Shown here in pieces: positions 1 to 7,946 of a stretch of DNA of 45,358 bases; the stretch's first letter is position 1; each line of letters starts with the position of its first letter. Source of the stretch: Hyphomicrobiales bacterium (lineage in GTDB: Bacteria; Pseudomonadota; Alphaproteobacteria; Rhizobiales; Methyloligellaceae). The translations under genes and the position numbers were made by a program. The notes beneath the pieces were generated by a model. That model was not told the origin of the DNA. It made no database searches and saw only the letters and a program-made list of their open reading frames with translations. Location: NCBI GenBank assembly GCA_021775575.1, contig JAJFHO010000219.1, forward strand, positions 1 through 45,358. The letters run 5' to 3'.

Positions 1-1
1 G

Positions 2-331
2 CTGATCGCCATTGGCGCGCGCGATTTCCAGCAAGCAGTGGGCATTCTGGACACGCTGGTCGCCGACAAACCGGATTTTAGCAGCGCCTGGAACTATCTG
101 GGATACGCGCTGCGCAAGGGGGGCGATCTTGAGCGTTCCGAGCGGGCCTACCGCAAGGCTCTCGAGATCGAGCCGGACCATCGCGGCGCGCACGAATATC
201 TTGGCGAGCTCTACCTTGAGACCGGGCGGCGCGCGCAGGCGGAGGCCCTGGAGCGGTCGCTTGCGCGCATCTGCCAATATGGTTGTCCCGAACTCGACGA
301 ATTGCGTTCCGCCCTCAAGGCGCGGCCATAG
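2..331 (+). CDS. TPR-repeat protein, C-terminal part (5' end outside window)
   Basis: The reading frame is open from the first bases of the window, so the true start lies upstream; a GTG at 38 is in frame but probably internal. The visible 109 residues hold about two tetratricopeptide units, with typical spacing in SSAWNYLGYALRKGGDLE and RGAHEYLGELYLETGRRAQA. These are helix-turn-helix protein-protein interaction repeats. The C-terminus carries a short Cys-containing tail (ICQYGCPELDEL), a pattern I recall from small secreted or periplasmic TPR proteins of alphaproteobacteria. Nothing shows the partner. The gene converges on the lyase/ligase unit that follows. Confidence 0.75.
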   Translation: MIAIGARDFQQAVGILDTLVADKPDFSSAWNYLGYALRKGGDLERSERAYRKALEIEPDHRGAHEYLGELYLETGRRAQAEALERSLARICQYGCPELDELRSALKARP

Positions 332-384
332 GCGGGGGCATACAGGCCGCCGCCCCGTCAATCCCGAGACCGCGCCGGGCTTGG

Positions 385-1155
385 TCATGGCGCGTGCGGG
401 ACCGATTTCTCCACCAGATCCCAGATGAAGCGGCCCGAGGGGCGCGCCTGCTCCTCGGCGATATGGGCGACGAGCCCGGCGGCGCGGGAGATCACCGCGA
501 AGCCGCGCATCAGCTGCACAGGGATACCCATCTCGCCCATCAGCGCGGCGATGGCGCCGGTTGCATTGATGGTGATGTGTTTGCCGAAGGCGGCGTCTAT
601 TTCCTCGCTCAGCACTATCAGGCAGTCGATATAACCGCGCTTGAAACCTGCCTCGCGGCCCATTTCGATGAGCCGCAGGGCGCGCGGGTCGTCGGGCTTG
701 TGGAGATGATGACCGAAACCCGGCAGATGTGTCTTGCGCGTACGGTGATCGGCAATGATCTCCTGCGCCGCCGCGCGCCGGGCGGCATCGTCCGGCAGCG
801 CCACGAGCCCGGCCAGCAGGACCGCGTTATTCTCGATCGTGCCCACGAACTGGCTGCCGACGCCCATCAGGCCGGCGGCCACCGCGCCCTGCAGGTTTTC
901 CGGCGCGCTCATATAGATTTCGCGCGTGGCGATGGCGCTGGGGGTGAGCCCGTGCTCCATGATGCCGATGAGGATGGCATTCAGCACGCGCAGCTCGTCC
1001 GGCCCCAGCTCGCGGGCGAGGATATGCTCGGCCATGACCTTCACGAAATCGGCGTCGCCGCCCAGCAGTTCAGACACAAGATCCTTGTCGCGATAGTGGA
1101 TCGACGTGTTCGTGTGCCGGCACAGCGCCGTCGTCGGGGTTGCAATCTTCGCCAT
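385..1155 (-). CDS. Citryl-CoA lyase / short citrate-synthase-family protein
   Basis: A 256-residue member of the citrate synthase superfamily, shorter than true citrate synthase (about 430 residues) and matching the citryl-CoA lyase-like group. Two catalytic-type histidines are visible: H68 in GIMEHGLTPSAIATR and H149 in PGFGHHLHKPDDPRA. RPSGRFIW near the C-terminus resembles the substrate-binding Arg region. By eye the catalytic Asp of citrate synthase falls on T199 (INATGAIAAL), so the chemistry may differ. The start is the ATG of a TGATG junction with the upstream ligase; a GTG one codon earlier is possible. Expected role: cleavage or condensation of a carboxy-acyl-CoA made by the coupled ligase. 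The substrate is unknown. Confidence 0.75.
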   Translation of the reverse strand: MAKIATPTTALCRHTNTSIHYRDKDLVSELLGGDADFVKVMAEHILARELGPDELRVLNAILIGIMEHGLTPSAIATREIYMSAPENLQGAVAAGLMGVGSQFVGTIENNAVLLAGLVALPDDAARRAAAQEIIADHRTRKTHLPGFGHHLHKPDDPRALRLIEMGREAGFKRGYIDCLIVLSEEIDAAFGKHITINATGAIAALMGEMGIPVQLMRGFAVISRAAGLVAHIAEEQARPSGRFIWDLVEKSVPHAP

Positions 1156-2669
1156 CACCCTTCTCCTTGGTTTTTCCCGCGCGCCATGGCCGCGTCGATC
1201 AGCGCCTGGCGCTGCAGCTTCCCATAAGCGTTGCGGGGCAGGGTCTCATACATATGGATCTCTTTGGGCGCCTTGATCGAGCCGAGCGCCTCCTTGACAT
1301 GCGCTATCAGTTCATCGGAACCGGCCGCCCCGTGCAGCTCCACCGCGGCGTGCACGGCCTCGCCCCATTTGGCGTCGGGGACACCGAAGACTGCGCAATC
1401 GGCGACTTGACGGTGCCCGACGAGAACATGTTCGACATCGCCCGGATAGACGTTAAACCCGCCGGTGATAATGACATCCCTGCTGCGCCCCTTGAGAAAC
1501 AGATGGCCGGCATCGTCGAAGGCGCCGAGATCACCGGTATGCAGCCAGCCATCGATCAGCGTTTCCGCCGTCTTGCCAGGCTCGCGCCAATAACCGGTCA
1601 TGACCAGATCGCCGCGGATCACCACTTCACCCACTTCGCCTGAGGGCAGCGCTCTACCGTCACTATCCATGACCGCCACTCGCGTCAGCAGCGTCTCGCG
1701 CCCGACGCTGGCGCGCAGATCCTCCCGGAGCAGATCGCCGGCGCCGAGACAGGTGGCGATCTGCGGCGCCTCGGTCTGCCCATAGGTCGTCGCGACGCAG
1801 GGCCCGAAGGCGGATTGCGCCTTTTCGATCGCCCGCGGCGACATCGGCGCGGCGGCGTAGATCAGATTGCGCAGGCTGGGGAATGTCAGTTCGTCTGTCC
1901 CCGCTTCCTCCACCATCGTCTGAATAAGGATCGGCGGCAGGAAAACGGTGGCGATGGCCCATTCCGCCAAACTTTCAACCAGCTCGGGCGGACGTAAGCG
2001 GTCGGCAATCACCAGCGTTCCGCCGCTGGCAAGTGTTGGCATGATATATGTCCCGGCACCGTGGCTCATGGGTGCGGCGAGGAGCGTCCGATCGCCCTCG
2101 CGCATACCCCAGGCATGAATCTGTGTAACAATATTGGTGTTCCAGGCCCGGTAGGGCTGCATAACGCCCTTGGGTTGGCCCGTCGTTCCGCCAGTGAACT
2201 TTATCGCCTGTGTGGCCTCGAGTGGGCGCATATGAGCCTGCGGGCGGCGGCCTTGCCCATCGCTTTCCAGCTCCGCCAGCGTATCCACGCCCATGCCCTC
2301 GCCAACAGCGATCAGCGTTGCGGCCAGCCCCGCGAAACGCTCCCGCGTCTCGGCTTGGGTAAAAATGATGCTGGCTTGGGCGAATGCCGCCATCTCCGGC
2401 AGCTCGGCGTCGCCGAGGCGGGGATAGAGCGGCACCCAAATCTTGCCGGCGGCGAAAATCGCCAGGAAGGCGACCAGGTGGTCGAGGCTGTTATAGGCGC
2501 ACAGACCAACGCGCGAACCGGGCTCGGGATCGATCCGCTGCAGGCTCGCCGCCACGCCGGCAACACGCCCGGCGAGAGCGGCATAGGTGAGAGTTTGCCC
2601 GCCAGCCTCGGCCGCCTTCGCCTCCGGCCACAAGGCCACGGCGCGGTAAAACATTTCGATAGGGGTCAT
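1155..2669 (-). CDS. Class I adenylate-forming acyl-CoA synthetase (AMP-binding)
   Basis: A 504-residue ANL-superfamily enzyme that activates a carboxylic acid with ATP and CoA. Motifs in order: the P-loop FTGGTTGQPKGVM (about residues 153-165), TTYGQTEAP (A5 motif), the hinge region GWLHTGDLG, and the C-terminal lysine in PRNAYGKLQRQ. No signal peptide or membrane segment, so cytosolic. It overlaps the citryl-CoA lyase-like gene by one base (TGATG), which implies translational coupling and a shared pathway. The acyl substrate cannot be read from the sequence. This is one of three AMP-forming acyl-CoA ligases in the window and is clearly different from PrpE. Confidence 0.9.
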   Translation of the reverse strand: MTPIEMFYRAVALWPEAKAAEAGGQTLTYAALAGRVAGVAASLQRIDPEPGSRVGLCAYNSLDHLVAFLAIFAAGKIWVPLYPRLGDAELPEMAAFAQASIIFTQAETRERFAGLAATLIAVGEGMGVDTLAELESDGQGRRPQAHMRPLEATQAIKFTGGTTGQPKGVMQPYRAWNTNIVTQIHAWGMREGDRTLLAAPMSHGAGTYIMPTLASGGTLVIADRLRPPELVESLAEWAIATVFLPPILIQTMVEEAGTDELTFPSLRNLIYAAAPMSPRAIEKAQSAFGPCVATTYGQTEAPQIATCLGAGDLLREDLRASVGRETLLTRVAVMDSDGRALPSGEVGEVVIRGDLVMTGYWREPGKTAETLIDGWLHTGDLGAFDDAGHLFLKGRSRDVIITGGFNVYPGDVEHVLVGHRQVADCAVFGVPDAKWGEAVHAAVELHGAAGSDELIAHVKEALGSIKAPKEIHMYETLPRNAYGKLQRQALIDAAMARGKNQGEG

Positions 2670-2693
2670 GGCGACAGCCCGAATGCACAGGCC

Positions 2694-3014
2694 CTAGCTA
2701 TCGTCACCGCCAAGAATTTCCCCGCTCTGATTGTCGACGATGACGGGAGATTCGAAATACTGGATGACGGGTTCGGCGCCATATTTGTCTCTAATCCGGG
2801 CGCGCCATTCATCGCTGAACGTGGCTTCTGCCACCTTGCGATTCTCAAACAGGTAGCAGCCGCCGCCGGTGCCGTTCTTCTCGTCGAACAGGTAATATTT
2901 GCGCGTCAGCCCGGCGAGCCCGAGATAGTTCGGCGCGGTGCTCTGGAATTTTGCCCGGGCATCGGCGAGCGTCGAGCCGGCGGGAAGCTTGAACTGCACA
3001 AATGCGGTAATCAT
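2694..3014 (-). CDS. YdhR-like dimeric alpha/beta-barrel protein (putative monooxygenase)
   Basis: A 106-residue protein. I start it at the ATG giving MITAFVQFKLPAG rather than at an upstream in-frame start that would run into yebC. The beta-alpha-beta pattern, the central GLTRKYYLFDEKNGTGGG and the YLFENRKVAEATFSDEW helix resemble the YdhR/ABM ferredoxin-like dimeric barrel family, some members of which are cofactor-free monooxygenases. It lies 4 bp downstream of yebC on the same strand and 24 bp upstream of the ligase gene, so it may belong to that operon. The function is inferred from fold resemblance only. Confidence 0.65.
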   Translation of the reverse strand: MITAFVQFKLPAGSTLADARAKFQSTAPNYLGLAGLTRKYYLFDEKNGTGGGCYLFENRKVAEATFSDEWRARIRDKYGAEPVIQYFESPVIVDNQSGEILGGDDS

Positions 3015-3018
3015 CCCG

Positions 3019-3765
3019 TTACCCTCCCAAACTCTCCAATACGGCGTCCGATACCTCGAAATTGGCATAGACATTCTGGACATCGTCTGAATCTTCCAGC
3101 GCCTCGAGCATCTTCACAAGCGTCTCGCCGGCCTTGTCGTCAAGCTCGATATTATTCTGCGGCCGCCACATGATGGACGCGCCCATTGGCTCGCCGAGCG
3201 CCTCCTCGAGCGCCTTGGCCACTTCGTGCAGCGCATCGGCGTCGCAATAGATCGTGTGGCCGTCCTCGCTCGACTCCACATCCTCCGCGCCCGCCTCGAT
3301 TGCCGCCTCGAACACGGCATCCGCGGAGCCCGCATCCGCGCTGAACTCGACCGCGCCGGTCCGGTCGAACATGAAGGACACCGCACCCGTCTCGCCAAGA
3401 TTGCCGCCATGCTTGGCCATGATCGAGCGCACCTCGCCCGCGGTCCGGTTGCGGTTGTCGGTCAGCGCCTCGACGATGACCCCGACGCCGCCGGTGCCGA
3501 AGCCTTCATATCGGACTTCCTCGTAATTTTCTCCGCCCGCCTCCTGGCTGCGCTTGATGGCGCGGTCGATATTGGCGTTCGGCATATTCTGCGCCTTGGC
3601 CGCCTGAATTGCCGTGCGCAGCCGCGGATTCATGTCCGCGTCGGGCGCGCCCAGCTTTGCCGCGACCGTAATCTCCTTGGCCAGCTTGGAGAATATCTTG
3701 GAGCGCTTTTTATCCTGCGCTCCCTTGCGGTGCATGATGTTCTTGAACTTTGAATGGCCTGCCAT
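3019..3765 (-). CDS. yebC: YebC/PmpR family protein
   Basis: A 248-residue cytosolic protein with the hallmark N-terminus [21 protein letters not shown], the [12 protein letters not shown] segment, [23 protein letters not shown], and the acidic C-terminal domain. Length is the family norm. YebC proteins were first described as transcriptional regulators (PmpR); more recent work ties some members to relief of ribosome stalling at proline-rich stretches. The gene leads the minus-strand unit that continues into the YdhR-like and ligase genes. In related genomes yebC commonly lies near the YmdB-type phosphoesterase and 5-FCL genes, as here. Confidence 0.95.
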   Translation of the reverse strand: MAGHSKFKNIMHRKGAQDKKRSKIFSKLAKEITVAAKLGAPDADMNPRLRTAIQAAKAQNMPNANIDRAIKRSQEAGGENYEEVRYEGFGTGGVGVIVEALTDNRNRTAGEVRSIMAKHGGNLGETGAVSFMFDRTGAVEFSADAGSADAVFEAAIEAGAEDVESSEDGHTIYCDADALHEVAKALEEALGEPMGASIMWRPQNNIELDDKAGETLVKMLEALEDSDDVQNVYANFEVSDAVLESLGG

Positions 3766-3904
3766 GGTCTTCGCTCATTTCGTCGGGGAATGGTCGTCAC
3801 GTCGCTTCCCCGGTTTATAAGGGCGCGGCGCGGCAAAATCCACACTCCGCCAGACGCGCCCCGGCAATCGCGCCGGAGACGATGCCGGCGGCGCGGGGTT
3901 TTGC

Positions 3905-3919
3905 TTAATACCCTCTTAA
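3905..3919 (+). promoter_or_regulatory. Candidate CtrA-binding box (TTAA-N7-TTAAC)
   Basis: TTAATACCCTCTTAACC gives two TTAA half-sites at 3905-3908 and 3916-3919 separated by exactly 7 bases, followed by C. This is the full CtrA consensus known from Caulobacter and rhizobia. It lies about 74 bp upstream of the small helical protein gene at 3993, a sensible place for an activator box overlapping a -35. Evidence is the motif alone. Confidence 0.5.
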
Positions 3920-3992
3920 CCCTCAAAGCCTAGCCTTTGCCCGTTGGGCGTGCGCCGGCGCGCATGCCTCGCCACGCATCAAGGAGAAAGCG

Positions 3993-4340
3993 ATGGGGCG
4001 CACAGCGAACGCCGTTCCGCCACGGCAGAAGTCCAAATCCGTCGAGGAACAAGCCACCAATGCGGCCGGCAACGTGCTCGGTTTCGCCATGCAGGTGGCC
4101 CATTGCGACAACCCCGCGGAAGCCGCGGTAAAAGCCGGCAATCTTACCCAATTGTGCGACATGGCGGCCGACCATATGGCGCTGGCGCATAATCTGCTGG
4201 TAACCCATGCCGATCACACCGAAACGGCGATCGACCATCTCGATGCCGCGCTCAATTGCCTCAAGCAGATCGCCTCGGAAGGCGAAAAGAGCGAAATGGA
4301 CGCGCCATCGAAGGCGACACGGCGCTCAAACAGCGCCTAA
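3993..4340 (+). CDS. Small helical protein of unknown function (weakly phasin-like)
   Basis: 115 residues, preceded by a strong AAGGAG ribosome-binding site 7 bases before the ATG, so probably real. After a basic, Ala/Pro-rich start the protein is predicted helical from about residue 18 to 98, with the pattern FAMQVAHCDNPAEAAVKAGNL that vaguely recalls the repeat of phasins (surface proteins of polyhydroxyalkanoate granules). The tail is charged and disordered. It converges on the phosphoesterase gene, with the two stop codons overlapping. The CtrA-type box upstream suggests cell-cycle control. I do not recognise the family with confidence. Confidence 0.6.
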   Translation: MGRTANAVPPRQKSKSVEEQATNAAGNVLGFAMQVAHCDNPAEAAVKAGNLTQLCDMAADHMALAHNLLVTHADHTETAIDHLDAALNCLKQIASEGEKSEMDAPSKATRRSNSA

Positions 4341-5173
4341 CCCGCCTCCGCGCTCAACCAGAACTCAGGCTCTGCTTCCTTCAGACAGGGCCCGAGCCTG
4401 ACCGGCGCGATTGCCGTGGCAAGCCCCGTCTTGTCGTCGGTCTCCACCGCGATGCCGGTAATGGTTCCCTGCCCCGTCGCGGGCTCGAAGCGGCCGTTGG
4501 GAATCCTCGATATGAACCGCCCGATCGGCTCGTCCTTGTTCATGCCGAGCACCGAATCGTAATCCCCGCACATACCGGCATCGCTGACATAGGCGGTCCC
4601 GCCGGGCAGGATCTGGTCGTCGGAGGTCGGCACATGGGTATGGGTGCCGGCGACGAAGCTGACACGGCCATCGACCCAGTGGGCGAAAGCCTGTTTCTCC
4701 GACGTCGCCTCGGCGTGGAAATCGACGATCACCGCGTCCGCCCCCTCCCCCAGCGGGCAGGCCTCCAATTCCCGTCCAACCGCCTGGAACGGGCAATCGA
4801 GATCATTCATGAACACCCGGCCCATGGCGTTAACGACAAGGATGTCCGCGCCATTGGCGGCCTTGAACAGACCGGCGCCCCGGCCCGGCGTTCCTTCAGG
4901 GAAATTCAGCGGCCGCAGCATGCGTTCCTGACGCTCGATAAACACAAGCGCCTCGCGCTGGTCCCACACATGGTTGCCGGTGGTGACGACATCCGCGCCG
5001 GCATCCAGAAATTCCTGAAAGATGGACTCGGTGATCCCGAAACCGCCGGCCGCATTCTCGCCATTGAGAATCACGAAATCGGCCGCGTAGCGCTCGCGCA
5101 GGCCCGGCAGAACCGCTTTTACCGCCTTTCGCCCGGCGCGGCCGACAACATCGCCCAGAAACAGCAAACGCAT
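4337..5173 (-). CDS. TIGR00282/YmdB-type metallophosphoesterase
   Basis: A 278-residue calcineurin-like phosphoesterase of the YmdB family. Metal-ligand motifs are visible: LFLGDVVGRAGRKAV at the N-terminus (Asp), ILNGENAAGG (Asn), TTGNHVWDQRE (Asn-His), and VAGTHTHVPTSDDQIL (His-x-His). Characterised YmdB hydrolyses 2',3'-cyclic phosphates, and in Bacillus it affects RNA levels. Cytosolic. It follows the 5-FCL gene by 3 bp and is probably cotranscribed with it; the same order is common in alphaproteobacteria. All metal-binding positions that I can recognise are intact. Confidence 0.93.
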   Translation of the reverse strand: MRLLFLGDVVGRAGRKAVKAVLPGLRERYAADFVILNGENAAGGFGITESIFQEFLDAGADVVTTGNHVWDQREALVFIERQERMLRPLNFPEGTPGRGAGLFKAANGADILVVNAMGRVFMNDLDCPFQAVGRELEACPLGEGADAVIVDFHAEATSEKQAFAHWVDGRVSFVAGTHTHVPTSDDQILPGGTAYVSDAGMCGDYDSVLGMNKDEPIGRFISRIPNGRFEPATGQGTITGIAVETDDKTGLATAIAPVRLGPCLKEAEPEFWLSAEAG

Positions 5174-5176
5174 TGA

Positions 5177-5779
5177 CTATCCTTCGTCTTCCAGAGCTGT
5201 CCTGAACGCACCCGAGGGGGTCAGCATCCAGTCGAGCCGCTGGTCATATTCGTCATGCGGCACGGCGTCGACTTCCTGTTCGTCAAAGGCCACGCCAATC
5301 GAGATAACATCGCCGCGCGAGCGCAGCCCGGTCAGGGTCCGGTCATAGAAGCCCGCGCCGTATCCCAGCCTGTAGCCCTGCCGGTCGAATGCGGCAAGCG
5401 GCACCAGCAGGATGCCGGGCACCAGCGTTTCCGCGTCCTCGGCGGGAACCGGAACCGCGAATACGCCCTTTTCCAGCGGCTCGCCCGGTTGCCATTGCCG
5501 AAACAGCAGCGGTTGCTTCGGCGCCACGACCACCGGCAAGCCGATCGGGTGACCGCGCTCGTGGTAGAGCCCGATCAGCGCCGCGGGGTCGATTTCATCG
5601 CGTATTGATATGAAACCGGCGATGGCCGCGCGGGAACGAAGCTCGGGCAAGGTGGCTGCGGCGCGAACAAGCGACAAGCCTGCGTTTTTGCGGAAATCGG
5701 CGCCCAGCCCGGAACGGCGTGCAAGAATGCGCGTTCGCATGGCGGCTTTGGCTCTTGAAATGATTTCCGGTTCTATCAT
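5177..5779 (-). CDS. 5-formyltetrahydrofolate cyclo-ligase
   Basis: A 200-residue enzyme converting 5-formyl-THF to 5,10-methenyl-THF with ATP in one-carbon metabolism. Motifs: an N-terminal basic helix (KAAMRTRILARRSG), RDEIDP, the ligand-binding PVVVAPKQPLLFRQW, and the family signature LVPLAAFDRQGYRLGYGAGFYDRTL. I place the start at the ATG giving MIEPEIISRAK. The longer in-frame version would run through the 3' stem of the 6S RNA, and its extra residues do not resemble the family. Lying directly downstream of 6S RNA is the classical arrangement (ygfA in E. coli). The next gene follows after 3 bp. Confidence 0.92.
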   Translation of the reverse strand: MIEPEIISRAKAAMRTRILARRSGLGADFRKNAGLSLVRAAATLPELRSRAAIAGFISIRDEIDPAALIGLYHERGHPIGLPVVVAPKQPLLFRQWQPGEPLEKGVFAVPVPAEDAETLVPGILLVPLAAFDRQGYRLGYGAGFYDRTLTGLRSRGDVISIGVAFDEQEVDAVPHDEYDQRLDWMLTPSGAFRTALEDEG

Positions 5780-5794
5780 GAGTGGAAACTTGGA

Positions 5795-5957
5795 AATGCA
5801 GAGCCGCAAAAGCCGTCGAAGCATGTGATCCCTCGGGTCCCTACTTGCGTAGGTGGGCGCCGAGTGACCGAGACCACGGTCCCGGTCAGGGTCAGCTCCC
5901 TGGGAGATCTTATCGGCCCCGGGGAATAGTCTTCAAACGTACTCCGCAGCCCTGCCC
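5795..5957 (-). ncRNA. ssrS: 6S RNA
   Basis: The gap between zapA and the cyclo-ligase gene is the classical 6S RNA locus of proteobacteria. Read on the minus strand, GCAGGGCTGC (complement of 5946-5955) pairs over all 10 positions, with two G-U pairs, with GCGGCTCTGC (complement of 5798-5807). This gives a closing stem for an RNA of about 163 nt. Inside are a long imperfect hairpin with GACCG/CGGTC arms and a small CCTAC-GCAA-GTAGG hairpin beside a central bulge. A possible promoter has TGGACT (5985-5990) and TACATT (5963-5968) with a 16-bp spacer. 6S RNA binds sigma70 RNA polymerase in stationary phase. Exact ends are estimates. Confidence 0.85.
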
Positions 5958-5994
5958 AATGCAATGTAGGTGACAATTGTTAAGAGTCCAGCGC

Positions 5995-6375
5995 TCACTT
6001 CTGCTCGCCGCTGGCGCCGTCCGCGCCGAGCACTGTGTTCAGGGCTTCGACACGCTCCGCCGCCGCGCCGACACGGCCCGCCATTTCTTCGTGAGCCGCC
6101 TGGATAAGATCGTCTGTCGTTGCCCGATTCTGCCGGATATCGTCGAGCGTCGCCTTCGTTTCCTCGAGCTTTCGCTTCGTTTCGGCAAGCTCGTCGGCAA
6201 CCATCAGCCCGGCCATCAGCATCAGCCGATCATCGCCGATCTGCCCGAATTTGCCCTTGAGCGACTCCATCTGCTCGCCCACCGTCTCGGCAAGTTTCAG
6301 CAGATGCTTTTCCTCGCCATCGTCACATTCGAGGCGGTAGGTGCGCCCGTTAAGGGTAATCGAAACCTGGCCCAT
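5995..6375 (-). CDS. zapA: Cell division protein ZapA
   Basis: 126 residues. The N-terminal domain starts MGQVSITLNGRTYRLECDDG and continues into EEKHLLKLAETVGEQM, the typical ZapA fold. This is followed by RLMLMAGLMVADELAETKRKLEE and a coiled coil to about residue 105. ZapA tetramers cross-link FtsZ filaments at the Z ring in the cytoplasm. It sits between the DUF4164 coiled-coil gene, 32 bp upstream, and 6S RNA. Length and layout match alphaproteobacterial orthologues. Confidence 0.93.
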   Translation of the reverse strand: MGQVSITLNGRTYRLECDDGEEKHLLKLAETVGEQMESLKGKFGQIGDDRLMLMAGLMVADELAETKRKLEETKATLDDIRQNRATTDDLIQAAHEEMAGRVGAAAERVEALNTVLGADGASGEQK

Positions 6376-6407
6376 GCCTTCTCCCCCTACACCCTCCGCG
6401 CCGCGCC

Positions 6408-6662
6408 CTAGCGCGATTCGAGAATTGTCTTCACCGAGTCGATAATCGTGTCGAGCCGCTCGGATGCCTCGTTATTGGCGCTCGAAAGCCGCTCCGATTT
6501 CTCGCGTTCCGCGCTCAGATTATCCGTCAATCTTTGAAGCTGCTCCTGCAACGCATCAGCCGACAAATCGGCATGACGGCGCTCCGCCACCTTCTGCTCG
6601 AAGGTCTCCAGCGCCGTTGTGAGACGTGAAGCAGCTTCCTCCAGTGGGTCTGTTTTAGTCAT
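6408..6662 (-). CDS. DUF4164 family coiled-coil protein
   Basis: An 84-residue protein that is almost entirely one charged coiled coil (heptads from about residue 10 to 80: LTTALETFEQKVAERR, LQEQLQRLTDNLSAEREKSERL). I recognise it as the DUF4164 protein that usually precedes zapA in alphaproteobacteria. By position and shape it could act with ZapA much as ZapB does in enterobacteria, but that is inference. No membrane segment. It is the first gene of the minus-strand zapA unit; its upstream region is shared divergently with gap. Confidence 0.8.
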   Translation of the reverse strand: MTKTDPLEEAASRLTTALETFEQKVAERRHADLSADALQEQLQRLTDNLSAEREKSERLSSANNEASERLDTIIDSVKTILESR

Positions 6663-6923
6663 TCCCTCACCCGAACTTCCCCTTGATGCATTGAGGCATC
6701 AGTCCCCCACACAGACCGATACTTCTTGTTGCAAGACGAAACATTAGGCGCGCGCCATTCAGGCCGTCAACCATTTGACGACAATAAGGCGAGGATTCTT
6801 CGTGACCATTGACTTGGCGCTTCCATCTGATCATTAAGACAGCTGCCGGTCAGCCTGAAAGCGCCGGTATTGCCGGTGAATGGTGCCGGCTTGAGGGCAA
6901 TCAGAGCCGGTGGAGTGGAAAAA

Positions 6924-7931
6924 ATGGCAATTCGGGTAGCAATTAACGGGTTTGGCCGGATCGGCCGCAACATTCTTCGCGCGGTCGCCGAATCCGGCCG
7001 CGACGATGTGGAAGTGGTCGCTGTCAATGATTTGGGGCCTGTCGAAACGAACGCTCATCTGCTGCGTTTCGATTCCGTGCATGGCCGCTTTCCCGGCGAA
7101 GTAAAGGTCAATGGCGATACGATCGACATCGGCACCGGCTCGATCAAGGTAACGGCCGTCCGCGACCCCAAGGAGCTGCCCTGGAAGGAACTGGAGGTCG
7201 ATGTCGCGCTGGAATGCACCGGCATATTTGCCTCCAAGGACAAGGCCAGCGCTCATATCGACGCCGGCGCCAAACGGGTGCTCGTCTCCGCCCCCGCGGG
7301 CGGCGCGGATCTGACCGTCGTCTACGGCGTCAACCACGACAAGCTGGAGGCCGCCCATACGGTCGTCTCCAACGCGTCGTGCACGACCAACTGCCTGGCC
7401 CCCGTCGCCAAGGTTCTGAACGACGCCATCGGCATAAACCAGGGCTTCATGACCACGATCCACGCCTATACCGGCGACCAGCCGACACTGGACACCATGC
7501 ATGGCGATCTCTACCGCGCCCGCGCCGCCGGGCTTTCCATGATCCCGACCTCGACAGGAGCGGCCAAGGCCGTGGGTCTGGTGCTGCCGGAGCTGAACGG
7601 CAAGCTCGACGGTGTCGCGATCCGCGTACCGACGCCGAATGTCTCCGTGGTCGATTTCAAATTCGTCGCCAATCGCAAGACCTCGGTCGATGAGGTCAAT
7701 GAGGCGATACAGCGCGCGGCTTCCCAGCAGCTGAAGGGCATCCTCGGCACCACCGATCAACCCAATGTGTCGATGGACTTCAACCACGACTCCCATTCTT
7801 CCGTGTTCCATCTGGACCAGACCAAGGTGATGGACGGCACGCTGGTGCGGGTCATGTCCTGGTATGACAATGAATGGGGTTTCTCCAACCGCATGAGCGA
7901 CACCGCAGTGGCCATGGGCAAATTGGGATAG
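6924..7931 (+). CDS. gap: Glyceraldehyde-3-phosphate dehydrogenase, type I
   Basis: 335 residues. The NAD-binding N-terminus is [15 protein letters not shown]; the catalytic cysteine is C153 in [12 protein letters not shown], with the partner His in [10 protein letters not shown]. Also seen are the S-loop ([20 protein letters not shown]) and the C-terminal [12 protein letters not shown]. Converts glyceraldehyde-3-P to 1,3-bisphosphoglycerate. The start at ATG 6924 gives the conserved N-terminus; an earlier in-frame start adds unrelated residues. A weak sigma70-like promoter (TTGACT at 6809-6814) lies upstream. The amidase gene follows after 15 bp. In many Hyphomicrobiales tkt precedes and pgk follows gap; neither is present here. 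Confidence 0.97.
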   Translation: MAIRVAINGFGRIGRNILRAVAESGRDDVEVVAVNDLGPVETNAHLLRFDSVHGRFPGEVKVNGDTIDIGTGSIKVTAVRDPKELPWKELEVDVALECTGIFASKDKASAHIDAGAKRVLVSAPAGGADLTVVYGVNHDKLEAAHTVVSNASCTTNCLAPVAKVLNDAIGINQGFMTTIHAYTGDQPTLDTMHGDLYRARAAGLSMIPTSTGAAKAVGLVLPELNGKLDGVAIRVPTPNVSVVDFKFVANRKTSVDEVNEAIQRAASQQLKGILGTTDQPNVSMDFNHDSHSSVFHLDQTKVMDGTLVRVMSWYDNEWGFSNRMSDTAVAMGKLG

Positions 7932-7946
7932 GTCTGGAAGCGCGCT

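Noticed and set aside
5776-5976. Short minus-strand frame over the zapA/5-FCL gap and an extended cyclo-ligase N-terminus
   Set aside because: They run through the 6S RNA stem and show no family resemblance; the RNA explains the sequence better.
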